From Babylonia areolata (lineage: Eukaryota; Mollusca; Gastropoda; Neogastropoda; Buccinidae), in NCBI RefSeq assembly GCF_041734735.1, contig NC_134878.1, forward strand, positions 40,875,148 through 40,939,147: 64,000 nt of DNA, in the 5' to 3' direction. A program made the position numbers and the translations under genes. Below are positions 22,430-33,960 of the stretch, in pieces. The notes beneath the pieces are model-generated. The model searched no databases and had not been told where the DNA came from. It saw only the letters and a program-made list of their open reading frames with translations. Position 1 is the stretch's first letter, and each line of letters starts with the position of its first letter.

Positions 22430-23045
22430 TGGAAATACCTTGGCGTTAAAGATGGCCTGACACTTGAAGAAGCCTCTATGAGGGGAACGTTGTGTGAATC
22501 ATCTACTTCATCCAGGTCATCTTTACCACCAAGGTATTTCCACAATGTACGTGTAAAAAAAAATAAATAAATAAACAAACAAAAAAGAAAACACACCTGC
22601 AGTCCATCTTCATTTTCTTGAAAGTTTAACACAGAGAGAGAGAGAGAGAGAGCCGAGACACCGTGTTACTACATAGAATCACCTTGTGTAAACACACACG
22701 TGAGCTCCCCTCACCCCCCGCACCCGCCCCCCTACCCCCAATTAAAAAAAATAATTTCACACACCACACTAAATTCTTGACCAGCTGATATATCATCTTC
22801 GGACTTTCCGTAAAATGTATCCTATAATCCGACACAATGTTATGATGTCATGTGAGCAGTTAGACAATCGTGAAAAGTTTTCCCCACACCCCTTCCTGAC
22901 CCCCACCTAGTTATTAAGAATTGGACATTGAATAGTTCAGCCATTCCCTCCACCACTGCCACCCCCCTCTCTCTCTCTTACCGTCTCCATCAGTTCCTCT
23001 CTTCCTCCATCTTTTCTCGAAATAATATTCATGTTTTCGACTCCC
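22430..23045. other. No recognisable gene downstream of the channel stop codon
   Basis: Contains (GA)n at 22,632-22,652 and C-rich stretches. It presumably includes the 3' UTR of the minus-strand channel gene, but no polyadenylation signal was clear. Confidence 0.4.
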
Positions 23046-23049
23046 TGTT

Positions 23050-23308
23050 TCATATAACCTGAACCACTAGAGCCAATAGGAAGATAGTATTTCCTGTCAG
23101 GAAGACGACAAACATAATCCAGTCCACCTGAAAAGCCTTGGGAACCTTCGGTGAAGCATGACATACCCATCTGAACGGGGCCACGGGGGAGTGCTCGGCC
23201 GTGTCCACACTTGCAGACTGTTCTGGTCCCTGTGGGGATGTCTGCGCATGATGAGGAGGAACTCTGGGCTTGACTGGGGTGGGTGACACAGCGTTGTTTA
23301 TGGTATGT
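23050..23308 (-). CDS. Channel exon 4: cytoplasmic loop and M4
   Basis: The acceptor is gtgtccaccag|A. About 60 Pro/Ser-rich residues (for example SPTPVKPRVPPHHAQTS) form a short cytoplasmic loop. M4 follows as VDWIMFVVFLTGNTIFLLAL, then VVQVI and TGA at 23,052-23,050. The loop is short compared with the 100 or more residues usual in vertebrate subunits. The assignment rests on phase, the DW at the start of the helix, and position at the end of the gene. Confidence 0.7.
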
Positions 23309-23551
23309 CTGGTGGACACACACAAAGGTGCGTACGTAATATGTATCCACAAGCACGGGCGCGCATGTACACGTGCGCAAGAATTGTGTTTGTAATTTAC
23401 CATTGTCCCTAAAATATATCAAAGGTTAAAGGCCCACTGATAGCCATTCACAGCCGTAGAGGCAGCGAATTCCAATGCCATGTATCTGGCGCTAGGCATG
23501 GGAAGCTGTCTAATCTCTACTTCCGCCGCTTTAATTTCCCCCAACCGGTAA

Positions 23552-24085
23552 GGGCGCAATAGCCGAGTGGTTAAAGCGTTGGACTTTCAATCTGAGGGTC
23601 CCGGGTTCGAATCTCGGTGATGGCGCCTGGTGGGTAAAGGGTGGAGATTTTTCCGATCTCCCAGGTAATCATATTTGCAGACCCGCTAGTGCCTGATCCC
23701 CCTTCGTGTGTATACGCATGCACAGGATCAAATACGCACGTTAAAGATCATGTAATACATGTGAGCGTTTCGTGGGTTATAGAAACAAGAACATACCCAG
23801 CAAGCAACCCCCCCCCTCCGAAAACGGAGTATGGCTGCCTTCATGGCGGGGTAAATATACAAAACAGTCATATACGTAATATGTTACATGTCTGTCTGAG
23901 TGTGTATGTGTGCGTACCTGAAATTTGATTGAATGACGCAGGAAACGAATGATGAGCGCCCAGTGGCAACCGTCAGCCGGCTCTACCCAGGTTGGCAGCC
24001 TGTTGTGCAAATGACCCCGTATTTGTAAAGCGCTTAGAGCTTGGTCTCGGACCGAAGATAGGCGCTATATAAGTATCCATATCAA
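23552..24085 (+). mobile_element. tRNA-derived SINE (family C), full length, in channel intron 3
   Basis: The head folds as a complete tRNA: 5-bp acceptor GGCGC/GCGCC, A box tagccgagtgg, anticodon arm TTGGA-CTTTCAA-TCTGA, and T arm with ggttcgaatct. The body has 'cgttaaagatcatgtaatac', 'ggagtatggctgccttcatg' and 'gcgcttagagcttggtctcg', and ends 'gcgctatataagtatccata' plus AATC repeats. Fragments of the same family are at 27,875-28,100 and 51,953-52,082. The attached body argues against a functional tRNA gene. Confidence 0.85.
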
Positions 24086-24095
24086 TTAATCAATC

Positions 24096-24247
24096 AGGTA
24101 CCCATTCACACCTGGGTGGAGTAAGGAAAATCAGAGTAAAGTGCCTTTCCAAAGGACACAACACCATGCCAAAACAGGCCTCAATTTCTGGAAACTAAAC
24201 ACTGGGTGAGAAACCCAATGCATAACCGAATCTGCCACGGTGCCCTC
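24096..24247 (-). mobile_element. tRNA-derived SINE (family D), degraded
   Basis: On the minus strand the head 'gccgtggcagattcggttat' is followed by a body with 'aaggcactttactctgattt', 'tccttactccacccaggtgt' and 'gaatgggtacc'. The CCACCCAGGTGTGAATGGGTACC-type core is, to my recollection, widespread in invertebrate SINEs. It abuts the tail of the family C SINE. Confidence 0.7.
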
Positions 24248-24429
24248 GAAAACAATAGGGGTTTACGAAGTTTTAAAAAAAATATGGTGTCTTTCCACTC
24301 AACTTCATGGAGAACTTGCAAAATGGCCATGTTTCACAACAGAATGCACAGTAAAAAGGCAGTAATCGACGCACCTTACAACGATATAGTGGTTTACTTG
24401 CCAAAGACAGTAAACGCTGAGCACAACAT

Positions 24430-25137
24430 TAATCAGACATGTCAATCCTGCTACTGTCAGTTGCGGTGCATCAGTTCCATCCGGAAATATCTGCCCATTG
24501 AAGCAACATCTAGACTTGTTTCTCTCATTCTCTCTCGCCTTGACTACTGTAACTCTCTATTGTCTGGGTTGCCTGCTTCATCCATTCAGCCCCTTCAGTC
24601 AGCGCATACACAACTCTGCTGCCTGACTCGTCCTCAGACAGAAAAGATCTGAGCACATCACTCCTCTTTTGCAACATCTCCACTGGCTTCCTGCCTCACA
24701 CAGAATATAAAGTACAAGATCAGCACTCCATGTTATAAATGTATTCACAAATCTACTCCTTCCTGTCTCTGTGGCTGCCTTCACCTCAACACTCCACCTC
24801 GCTCACTACGATCGGCTTCGGATCCACTCTGTTTACGCATACCCAGATTCAAACACTCGACTGTTGGCCGCCGTTCTTTCTTATGTCTCTGGACCTTGGA
24901 ATTGGAATGAACTTCCTCTTTCGCTTCGTCAAGTCTCCGCACTCAGCTCTTTCAAGTCTGGCCTTAAAACCCACCTCTTCCCAAAATAGCCTCCCTTCCC
25001 TGCCTCTTCCTTGTCTTCAGTTTCTCCAGTTTTAGAGTTATGCATGCGTGTAAATGACTGGTGCGAAAGCGCTTTAATTTGTCTCTGCACAAGATTCAGC
25101 GTTATATAAATAGCATTATTATTATTATTATTATTAC
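24430..25137 (+). mobile_element. CR1-like LINE 3' end
   Basis: The plus strand reads ISSIRKYLPIEATSRLVSLI, LSRLDYCNSLLSGLPASSIQ, and in other frames HYDRLRIHSVYAYP and NELPLSLRQVSALSSFKSGL. It then has a 3' UTR ending 'gcgttatataaatagc' and (ATT)n, a tail of the CR1/L2 type. It is 5'-truncated with several frame breaks, in channel intron 3 and opposite to the gene. The same family is at 48,188-49,570. Confidence 0.85.
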
Positions 25138-25139
25138 AA

Positions 25140-25830
25140 CTGACTGAAGGCACCAAACCGGATAGGGTTAGGACAAAAGGTGTCAACCCAGACTCGTAGA
25201 TTTAAATGTCTGCCACTACATTGACTCTGACATTGTCGAACGAAGAGATAATTCCTAGAACTTTCTCCATTCTCAAGAACATAATGAGCATTGTCTTCGA
25301 CACACAGGACAACCAACAAGCAGTCCACAGAGCTCATGCCTGCCTTCGTTCCTTCTTGCTTAGCAATAGACACGTAGTTAACAAACCACGCTTTCGAACA
25401 TTCTAGACTTGTTTAAGACCCTCTTTTCAGCCTGCCAGAGATCCTGATAAATTCGCTCTCCTTTTATTTTCCCTGATCAAGCTTTCCTTGCGCTGACTCC
25501 TCTTCCTTGCCTGCAACAAAATTGCAAGCATGTGTGACCACAGCCATATCCATGTTTGGGCTCAGGAAATTTTAACATGACAAAAGAATAACGAGTGAAG
25601 ATATGATTTCAAGTAAATGAACTGTTAGACATCTAAAAGCTGCCTGTGTTTATGCGTTTAGTTAGTTGTATCAATGCTCAGTATGATCATTGGTTTGGAA
25701 AGCATGTCCTTGCACCTTCACGATTTCTTTTCATGTTAGGTCGTGATAAAGTTCTTCCCGTCTCACTCTGTCTCTTGATCTGTTGTGTTCCATGTCACAC
25801 TACTCTGTAAATTCTTATCTTCTCGTCGCA
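25140..25830. other. No recognisable gene (channel intron 3)
   Basis: AT-rich intronic sequence. ORFs are short and show no known motifs. Confidence 0.5.
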
Positions 25831-25834
25831 TGCT

Positions 25835-25962
25835 TATCAGTATCAGTAGCTCAAGGAGGCGTTACTGTGTTCGGACAAATCCATATACGCTACATCACAT
25901 CTGCCAAGCAGATACCTGACCAGCAGCGTAACCCAACGCGCTTAGTCAGGCCTCGAGAAGAA
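25835..25962 (+). mobile_element. Short SINE (family B)
   Basis: A near-complete copy from 'cagtatcagtagctcaagga' to 'acgcgcttagtcaggcctcg', followed by an A-rich tail. It is the best match to the copy at 9,613. Confidence 0.9.
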
Positions 25963-26182
25963 AAAAATGCTCAGTGTAAGTATAGACTCGATGTTTGGGA
26001 ACTGCCAACAAATTAGATCGGACGCGCAAGGGAAATGAAATCTGTGTAGGAATATCCAAAAGCATTGACATATCTGATCGACCAACCCAAGGTTTTATAA
26101 TCACTTTAAAGATATGTATGTTGTAGAACCAGGAGCTAAATGTAAGGACTACATGGAGTGCAAAGGTAACGCTATTATTTAG

Positions 26183-26604
26183 TATTTTGTATTTCTTTTT
26201 ATCACAACAGATTTCGCTGTGTGAAATTCGGGCTGCTCTCCCCAGGGAGAGCGCGTCACAGCGCCAGCCATTTTTTCGTGTTTTTTTTGTTTTTGTTTTT
26301 TGTTGTTGTTGTTGTTTTTTGTTTTGTTTTGTTTTTTTCCCGCATGCAGTTTTTATTTGTTTTTCCTATCGAAGCGGATTTTTCTACAGAATTTTGCCAG
26401 GAACAACCCTTTTGTTGCCGTGAGTTCTTTTACGTGCGCTAAGTGCATGCTGCACACGGGACCTCGGTTTATCGTCTCATCCGAATACTCAAGGTCTAGT
26501 GGAGGGGGAGAAAGTATCGGCGGCTGAGCTGTGAATCGAACCAGCGCGCTCAGATTCTGTCGCTTCCTAGGCGGACGCATTACCTCTAGGCCATCACTCC
26601 ACTG
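26183..26604 (-). mobile_element. tRNA-derived SINE (family A), near full length
   Basis: On the minus strand: head 'gagtgatggcctagaggtaa' (A box) and 'gcgctggttcgattcacagc' (B box); body 'taaaccgaggtcccgtgtgc', 'acggcaacaaaagggttgtt' and 'cgatagg'; tail region 'ggagagcagcccgaatttca' and 'gaaatctgttgtgataaaaa'. An A-rich stretch interrupts the body (about 26,278-26,340). It is collinear with 47,428-47,833. It lies in channel intron 3 in the same orientation as the gene. Confidence 0.9.
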
Positions 26605-26950
26605 ATACTTAGATGACAACCCCGGGATATGATTTTCACAACGGAATAATTCAGCCAGTGTTATTCCTCCATTCCTCCCGTTGTCCCGCAGTGCTGGGAG
26701 TTAATTTCTGTAGCCCGTTAACTGATAGAAAGGTACACATCCCTTGGCATCCCCCACAGCAGAAACAACCTTATTTCTCACATTGAGATAGAGCCCCCTG
26801 TTGTCTCACCCTCTGACAGCTGGCGGAGAGTAGTTCACAGATTCGATCACCTCCCCCTCCCCCGTGGCAGTTCTGTGAATCATTTCAATACCATCAGTAA
26901 TGTTAGCATAATCAAATTACCCTTCCCCCCTGCCTCTCCATTCAACTTCT

Positions 26951-26986
26951 GCCCCCCCCCCCCCCCCCCCCCCCCCCATACCCCCA
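26951..26986. repeat. Long poly-C tract
   Basis: An uninterrupted run of more than 30 C in channel intron 3, followed by 'atacccccacg'. It is prone to slippage and assembly error. Confidence 0.95.
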
Positions 26987-27107
26987 CGTTTCATCACTAC
27001 CAAACATACAATGGTCATACCTGTGATTTTCTTCTCTTTTTCTTTTTCCTTTCTTATCTTTTTATTTTTGGTGAACAGACTATAAACCAAAGAGAAGACA
27101 CCCATAC

Positions 27108-27287
27108 CTGGAGTGTCCCTCGAATGTGTGGCTGGGTTCTGCACTGGCTTCCTGCTCAGCGTGGAATTTCTTGAGGATGAGGAGAGTGGTCAGCAGCACC
27201 AGGACACTTTCCACACTGACCCCGATCAGCAGCTTCATGCTGACTGGTACAACGTCCAGCCCCCGGGGCATCGTGGCGCTGAAGAAG
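27108..27287 (-). CDS. Channel exon 3: end of M2 and M3
   Basis: The acceptor is tttcactccag|CTTCTTCAG. The product FFSATMPRGLDVVPVSMK completes M2 with the usual spacing to Met-Pro, followed by M3 (LLIGVSVESVLVLLTTLLIL) and KKFHAEQEAS. A second AG nine bases downstream would give a product three residues shorter that breaks the conserved spacing, so I chose the first. The donor is CCAG|GTATGG. The phases fit exons 2 and 4 exactly. Confidence 0.75.
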
Positions 27288-27874
27288 CTGGAGTGAAATG
27301 TCAACATCTACCGTCATCGTCCTTATCGCCTTTGTCGAAGTCGTTGTCGTTGACAACATCACCTCATCGTCGACGTCGACGTCGTTACCAACATCACCAT
27401 TATCATTATCAACACATGCATGGCCATAGTACAAATTGTGACGCTGCTTGATTAGTAACTTAATGTTAAAAAAGGGGTTTAAAGGTCCGATAGCCTTTTA
27501 CGGTTGTAGGGGCAATGAACTCATTTATGTTCACTGTGTCAAGGGCTCAGCACCGGAAGGCGGGGTCCAATCCTTTCCTTCCACCCCTCAAACATTCTCT
27601 TTGGTTAATATTTCCCCTCATTAAACGAAGAGAGTGAATTCAAACAGCAACCGGTTGTCTTTCATGTTTTCATCTCCTCCCACTCTGTCTCTTAGTAATT
27701 AATTGTTATGAAATATATCATGCCTTTACATTATTATTGCGACCAGAAGATACTTATCAAATCTTACCTTTGCTAAATTCAGAATCATCATTCATTCAGT
27801 TCAGGTCAGGAATAAACGAACTGAAAATCAATCAGCCGTTTTTTATTTGTTTGTTTTTGGTTGTTGTTGTTTTT

Positions 27875-28100
27875 TTCAGTCGCCGAGTGGTTAAAGCGTT
27901 GGCTCCCGGGTCAACATTTGTGCAGACCTACTAGCGTCTGAACCCCCTTCGTGTGTGTACGCACGCAGAAGATCAAATGTGCTTGTTAAAGATCCTGTAA
28001 TACATGTCAGCGTTCGGTGGGTTATGGAAACAAGAACGTACCCAGCATGCACGCCCTCGAAAGCAGAGTATGGCTGCCTACATGGCAGGGTTGACAAAGA
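27875..28100 (+). mobile_element. tRNA-derived SINE (family C), internally deleted
   Basis: The head 'cgccgagtggttaaagcgtt' joins directly to 'cccgggtcaacatttgtgca' because the middle of the tRNA region is missing. The body runs 'gttaaagatcctgtaataca' to 'gagtatggctgcctacatgg'. It ends where the CFDP2-type LINE begins. Confidence 0.85.
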
Positions 28101-28104
28101 AAAG

Positions 28105-31100
28105 GCAGAGGATGCCGCTGGCAGTTCCTAGTCACGACTCTGCACGCAGGCGGCTGTGGGGTGATGGTCATCCGTTGCAGATGCGGCGCCCGTATCCTCC
28201 CACAGCGTCAGAGCAGCCCTTTTTAGGGACAGCACTGGTCTCCCCACATGGGGAAGGGGAGATAAAAGGAGTCCCTAAACAAAGCCTGCCTCACCTAGTA
28301 CCTAGTAGGAAACCGCACCTACTTGAACATCCAACACTAGCGGTCGAAAACAACAGAAGAAAAGAACCAGGAGTCATGCCCTGACTCTGTGTGCCTGAAA
28401 CGTTCGCACCCTTTTGGACAGAGACGGCAGACCAGAAAGGCGCACAGCGCTCATTGCTAGAATGCTTGATCGTTAGCAGGTGGACATAGCAGCCCTGAGC
28501 GAAACCAGGTTTGCCGGTGAAACCCAGCTGGAGGAAGTTGGATGGGGCTACACCTTCTACTGCATTGGGAAGCCAGATGGCACCCCAAATACCTCAGGTG
28601 TGGGCTTTGCCATACAAACCAAACTTGCACGACAGCTTGACAGCTTTCCACGTGGGATAAACGATAGGCTGATGACCCTGCGTCTGAAGCTGTCCAAGGA
28701 CCGCTTCTCCAGTCATCAGCTGCTATGCCCCGACGATGACCAACCCTGATGACATCAAAGAAGCTTTCTACGAGGAGCTCAGCCGCACCTTTTCAGCGGC
28801 AGACAGAAAGGACAGGCTGGTCATCCTTGGGGATTTCAATGCCTGCGTCGGCGTGGACTTCTCGTGGCCAAAAGTCCTAGGACTGCACGGCACTGGCAAG
28901 TGCAACTCCAACGGACTGCTTTTGCTCTCGCTCTGCGCGCAGCATGGACTGACCATCGCCAACACCCTCTTCCAACAAGCGAACAAGGACAAGAACACAT
29001 GGATGCAGCCCCGCTCCAAGCAGTGGCACATGCTGGACTATGTGATTGTCCGGCAGAGGGACATAGGTGATGTTTCCATTACGCGCTGCATGAGAGGAGC
29101 AGTCTGTTGGTCGGACCATCGCCTGGTACGCAGCAAGATGAACATCAGACTTGCACGCAAGCTCCAACCAGCCAGGCAGAAATTCCCTAGGAAGCTGAAC
29201 ATCCACTGCCTCCCTATCACCAAGGACGTGCTGTAGCAGCAAATCCAAGCAGCTCTCCAAGAAATTCCTGCATCGACTGATGTAGAAAAGGTATGGAGCG
29301 CCATTAGAGATGCTGTGTATACAGCAGCATCTGACCCACTCGGCTTTGTACAGAGGAGCCACAAGGACTGGTTTGACGAGAACGACTCTGGAATCTCCAA
29401 GCTCCTGAACACACTGCATATACGGCATCAGGATCACATTCCGATAAAGACTGATGCTCACGACATGAAGACCTTCCATGCTGGTCTCCGAGCTGTGTAT
29501 GGGCCGAGAGTCACAGGATCAACCCCTGTCCGAGCCTTGGACCAGACCACCCTCCTGACAGAAAAGAAAGACATCCTTGCCCGCTGGGCAGAGCACTTCA
29601 ACACCCTCCTCAACAGGGACTCGTCCGTATCTGACGAGGTAATTGCAGCCCTCCCACAGCTACCAGTCAATGACTCGCTAGCTGCACCTCCCACCAAGGC
29701 CGAGACCCTGAAGGCCCTGAAGCTGACAACGTCAGGAAAAGCACCAGGAGCGGATGGAATCCAGGCTGACATCTACAAGTATGGAGGCGAGGTGCTGACA
29801 GACTAGCTGACCGCCCTGTTCCAGTCTATCTGGGAGAGAGGGGAGGTCCCCCAGGATTTCAAGGATGCTTCAATTGTCCACATCTACAAACGGAAGGGAG
29901 ACAAAACATCCTGCGATAACCACCATGGAATCTCTCTCCTCTGCATCGCCGGCAAGATCTTCGCCCGCATCATACTGAACAGACTGGTTGACCATGTCTC
30001 CAACACAGTCATCCCTGAAGCACAGTGCGGTTTCTGCTGAGGCAGGGGAACATGTGACATGGTGTTTGCCCTAAGCCAGATGCAAGAGAAGTGCCGTGAG
30101 CAGAACAAGGAGCTCCACGTGGTCTTTGTAGACCTGACGAAGATCTTCGACACAGTGAACCGCCGTGGTCTGTGGAAGATCCTCCTAAAGTTCGGCTGCC
30201 CAGACAGCCTAATCCAGCTGATTTCGTCATTCCACTATGGCATACAGGCAAGAGTACAGGAAAATACTGACATGTCGGATCTGTTCCCCGTGGTAAATGG
30301 AGTAAAGCAGGGCTGCGTCCTGGCACCCACACTGTTCTCCATTCTCTTCTCTACCAATCTGATTGACGCCTTCCAAGACTGTGATGGGGGCATCTACATT
30401 CGGTTTTGCACAGATGGCAAACTTTTCAACTTGCGGCGACTCCACGCCAGGTCCAGGGTGTTTGAGGCACTGTTAAGAGAGTTCCTCTTCGCTGATGACT
30501 ACGCGCTTGCTGCACACACCCATGAGGACATGCAGTTCATTATGGACAGGTTCTCAACCTCCTGCAGGCGATTTGGACTCACCATCAGCCTCAGAAAGAC
30601 CGAGTCCATGTACCAACTAGCTAGCTCACAGAATGCCAGTGTCTCCCCCCAACCTGCAATCAAGATCGATGACACAGAGATCAAGTCAGTCGACAAGTTT
30701 TGCTACCTGGACAGCACCCTATGCAGCAACAGAGCCCTTGATGCAGAAGTGACGCTGCGCATCATCAAGGCCAGCTCCGCCTTTGGCAGTCTCAGCAACA
30801 GGCTGTGGAACAACAAAGGCATCAGGCTCAGCACCAAAATCAAAACCTACAGAGCTGTTGTACTGACCACCTTGTTGTACTGCTGTGAAACATGGACGAC
30901 GTATCGCTGTCACATTCAAAAATTTGAGCAGTTTCACCAGAGATGCCTACGAAAGATCCTCGGCATAAAGTGACAAGACAGGGTCTCCAACCTACAGGTC
31001 CTAGAGAGGAGCGGCCTGCCCAGCATCGAAAGCCTGCTGATCCAGTGCCAGCCACCTGCGCTGGACAGGACACGTTGTCCGCATGACAGACAGCAGGATC

Positions 31101-31480
31101 TCGAAGATGATTTTGTATGGCCAGCTGAAGGAAGGCCACCGTGAAATTGGAAGACCCTGCAAGCGCTTCAAGGACACCTTGAAGACAAACCTCAAAGCCT
31201 GTGACATAGACATCGCTTCCTGGGAAACTGATGCCCTTGACCGTTCTCGCCGGAGGATGCTGTGCTCTAGTGGCATAAAGACGTTTGAAAACAAGAGAAC
31301 GCTGGCCATATTAAGGAGAAGCGTGAGCGAAGGAAGCAGGGCTCAACTTCTGGAGACGTTTTCCCTCGCAACAGCTGTTGGAAGTGCTGCGCATCCAGAA
31401 TCGGCCTCTTTCCCATATGAGGACACACACCGACAGATGAGCCTGCCTGCCTACTCATCCGTCGGTCCGACGGGAGACTC
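28105..31480 (+). mobile_element. CFDP2-type LINE (RTE-like), old copy
   Basis: A plus-strand element with the same layout as 58,760-62,822: 5' UTR remnant (28,105-28,480); AP endonuclease with ALSETRFAGETQ, VILGDFNACVG and SDHRLVRSKMNIRL; linker with KDWFDENDSG; and RT with SGKAPGADGIQADIYKYGG, FKDASIVHIYKRKGDKTSC, FVDLTKIFDTVNRRGLWKIL, NGVKQGCVLAPTLFSILFS and the box LFADDYAL. The C-terminal part is broken after LRKILGIK (about 30,970). Several stops and frame shifts make it dead and older than the 59 kb copy. It sits in channel intron 2, opposite in orientation to the gene. Confidence 0.9.
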
Positions 31481-31592
31481 CATTGTCACATGTATGTGTG
31501 CAACACGTGCATCTGTACGCAGGTATGCAGATCGGTGACCAAATGTTTACTTTTCTGAGTTCTGGGTTCTGAGTTCAGAGTTTTGGGTTCTT

Positions 31593-31593
<1 letters not shown>

Positions 31594-31634
<41 letters not shown>

Positions 31635-31672
31635 GTCTGTCTGTCTCTGTCTCTCTCTCTCTCATTCACTCG
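31594..31672. repeat. (TC)n with (TG TC) interruptions
   Basis: About 75 bp of CT units broken by 'gtctgtctgtctgtctctg'. It lies in channel intron 2, just after the LINE. Confidence 0.95.
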
Positions 31673-31789
31673 TCTCTGTAGCATGTACAAATATTTCTGG
31701 TAAAGCCAAAAATGCCTTGCTGTCTATAATGCAGAAGTTGTATTTACTTAATGGCAACTCTGTAGAACTGTTTATTTCAAACTTTGTGA

Positions 31790-32435
31790 TTCACAGGTAA
31801 AACCTATCATGCAGTATGGGTCGGGATTGTGGAGGCTGGATAAAGCAGCAGGCCATTGTAAATCTGTCCATTTGTTTGCTATCAAAAGTTTCTGTGAGTA
31901 GATTCGAGAACGTCTAATGATTAAGTATATGGTGAAACTAATCAGTATCCAATACAATTATGTGAATTCTGCTGTCAATGCTGTTCGGTACTGGTTGAAA
32001 TTATTGTCGATGGAAAATTACAGACTACCACATAGAGCCTACAAAATGTTATACTTCTTAGATGCCAATGGTAAGAAAAACTGGGTTTTAAATGTGCGCC
32101 TTTGTGCGAAAATGGATTTGGATATGTATAGTAAAATCAGGGTGTTGGTTGTATTAAAAGTTTCATATACACTCTTTGCCAAAGGTTGACTGATGACTGC
32201 AGGTGGCAAAATTGGAATCTGTATATTAGAACGAGTGAAAGGGTTAGTTTTTATAGAACATTTTCCAGTAATCATGATTTGAAACTTCATTGATTGTTAG
32301 ACATTGATAGACACCTTTCACACAAAAACAGAGTAATGTTAGAATTTAAAACCAACGGGCCCATTGGAGCAAACAAGCAAATACAAGAACCATTTTCCCC
32401 CAAAACTGACAAAATTATATCAAAAAGAAGTGTGC
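31790..32435 (+). mobile_element. LINE post-RT C-terminal fragment
   Basis: Across frames: KPIMQYGSGLWRLDKAAGHC, KSVHLFAIKSF, NSAVNAVRYWLKLLSMENYR, LPHRAYKMLYFLDANGKKNW, VLNVRLCAKM and, further on, CRWQNWNLYIRTSERVSFYR and DIDRHLSHKNRVMLEF. This is the conserved C-terminal block of a LINE family common in invertebrates. It is cut off at about 32,435 where a LINE on the opposite strand ends. Confidence 0.75.
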
Positions 32436-33620
32436 ATTGGAAACGGAACAGAATTTAAGAAGTTTAAACAACGTGCATTTTTTCTTTTCTGAAAACAGCA
32501 ATTGGAATTTAACGGAGTTTGGGTGGGTTCTATAATATTTAGGTGAACATTGTCTGATTCTGCCAAAAATGTGGCACACGAATAAATAGTGAAACTCATC
32601 AGCAATGTCGTTTGTTGAACTCTCATCAACGATTTCATTTCTGGGTAAACCTTCAAATCGCTGTTTATTTAGATGTGGTGCATTATTCATTGTTCTTGAC
32701 TACTAACTCATTTAAACAATCATTCGGTAAAGTGATCATCTCGACCAAAATTCTATTAAAACATCTTACAATCAATATACATAACATCGTTGTCAACAAG
32801 CCGATACCAATTTTGCACAAAAAAGGAAATCTTACACAGCGCTTAAATCTCTGGGATGCGCATACAGTTTTTGCTGGTTCAACCAAAGATTACTTAATCC
32901 AGTTTCATTAAAGGCAGTTTGAATACTTTCAAGTATTGGTTCGGTTCTGGTGTATGTTGGTTCTATATAAACTGAAGAGGTATAATCATGTAAACTAACG
33001 AAGACAGCTTTAGAAGTTCTTTGGTTTGTAACGATCGAGCTCAAACCACTACCATTCTGGTTTTTAAACAGATAGATACAGGACTGTCTAGTTTCAGAAC
33101 TAGTTTGTAAAATTTCAGTTGCAATTTTTCCACAATATAATTATATCACCCCAACCCCCAAATTCACAACCACGTGTAAATACATAAAAAGTGTTTTGTC
33201 AACTAATTCAATGATAAGATCGACAGGGAGCTTCGGTTGGTCAGGTTTCCTCAAAAGTCACTTTGAACCTCATTTTTGTCCTCACTGATATTTAGATCAG
33301 GGAATACCCTAACTTTGCCCCCAAAGAAAATTAGAACTCTACACATTTTGGCATTCAAATTCAACTTCCGTTCTTCACAATGCTGTCTGAACGCGGTCAG
33401 ACCATTCTGCATGCCGTGACTATCTGAGAAAACCACTGCATCGAATGCGTATGAAGGGTTTCCAAAAGTATCAAAAGTTCACTTATATTCATTTTCCTAA
33501 AGTGATCAGCATCTCATCAGCAACAGGCGCAAATCCATCTAGGAGGGCTTTTATGTCATTTAAAAACAAAGCAAACATTAGAGGGGAAAGAATTTTCCTT
33601 GTGTGACCCCACCACTTTAA
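32415..33620 (-). mobile_element. LINE RT to C-terminus fragment, facing the previous one
   Basis: Minus strand, from high to low coordinates: RKILSPLMFALFLNDIKALL (RT motif), ADEMLITLGK, then AFRQHCEERKLNLNAKMCRV, TRTEPILESIQTAFNETGLS, NLWLNQQK, and finally QRFEGLPRNE and ADEFHYLFVCHIF, the usual C-terminal end. It is heavily interrupted. It meets the plus-strand LINE 3' region tail to tail at about 32,420, in channel intron 2. Confidence 0.7.
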
Positions 33621-33960
33621 CTTTAACTGTATCTTCCCCCCTCTTCTCCACCAAATCATAAACTGACCCAAAAAGCCTTCCGCACGGAGCCATTGTGAGT
33701 GAGCGTTTGTCTCGGAGTGGAGGCTATCACTACGTCCCTCGACCCACAGTCCCCACATGACCATGCCTACACCGAAGACCTTTAACACAAACTCACTACA
33801 GATGTGGAAGTGGTGGGATAGTCGAAGCTGGCCATTAAAAGGGCACAGAATTTGAAATAGTTTGGAGTAAAAATTCCCACAAAGCGGCTGTAGCGTTCCT
33901 TTAAATCCTTTAGTCCCGCACCAAATATACCGAGGGGAATGCAAAGGAGGACGAACGTAC

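Noticed and set aside
22937-23422. 161-codon minus-strand frame overlapping channel exon 4
   Set aside because: Alternative frame of the same DNA. The M4 frame has phase-matched splicing to exon 3.
23552-23630. Functional tRNA gene
   Set aside because: The fold is complete, but it is continuous with a SINE body and tail found in other copies, so it is a SINE head.
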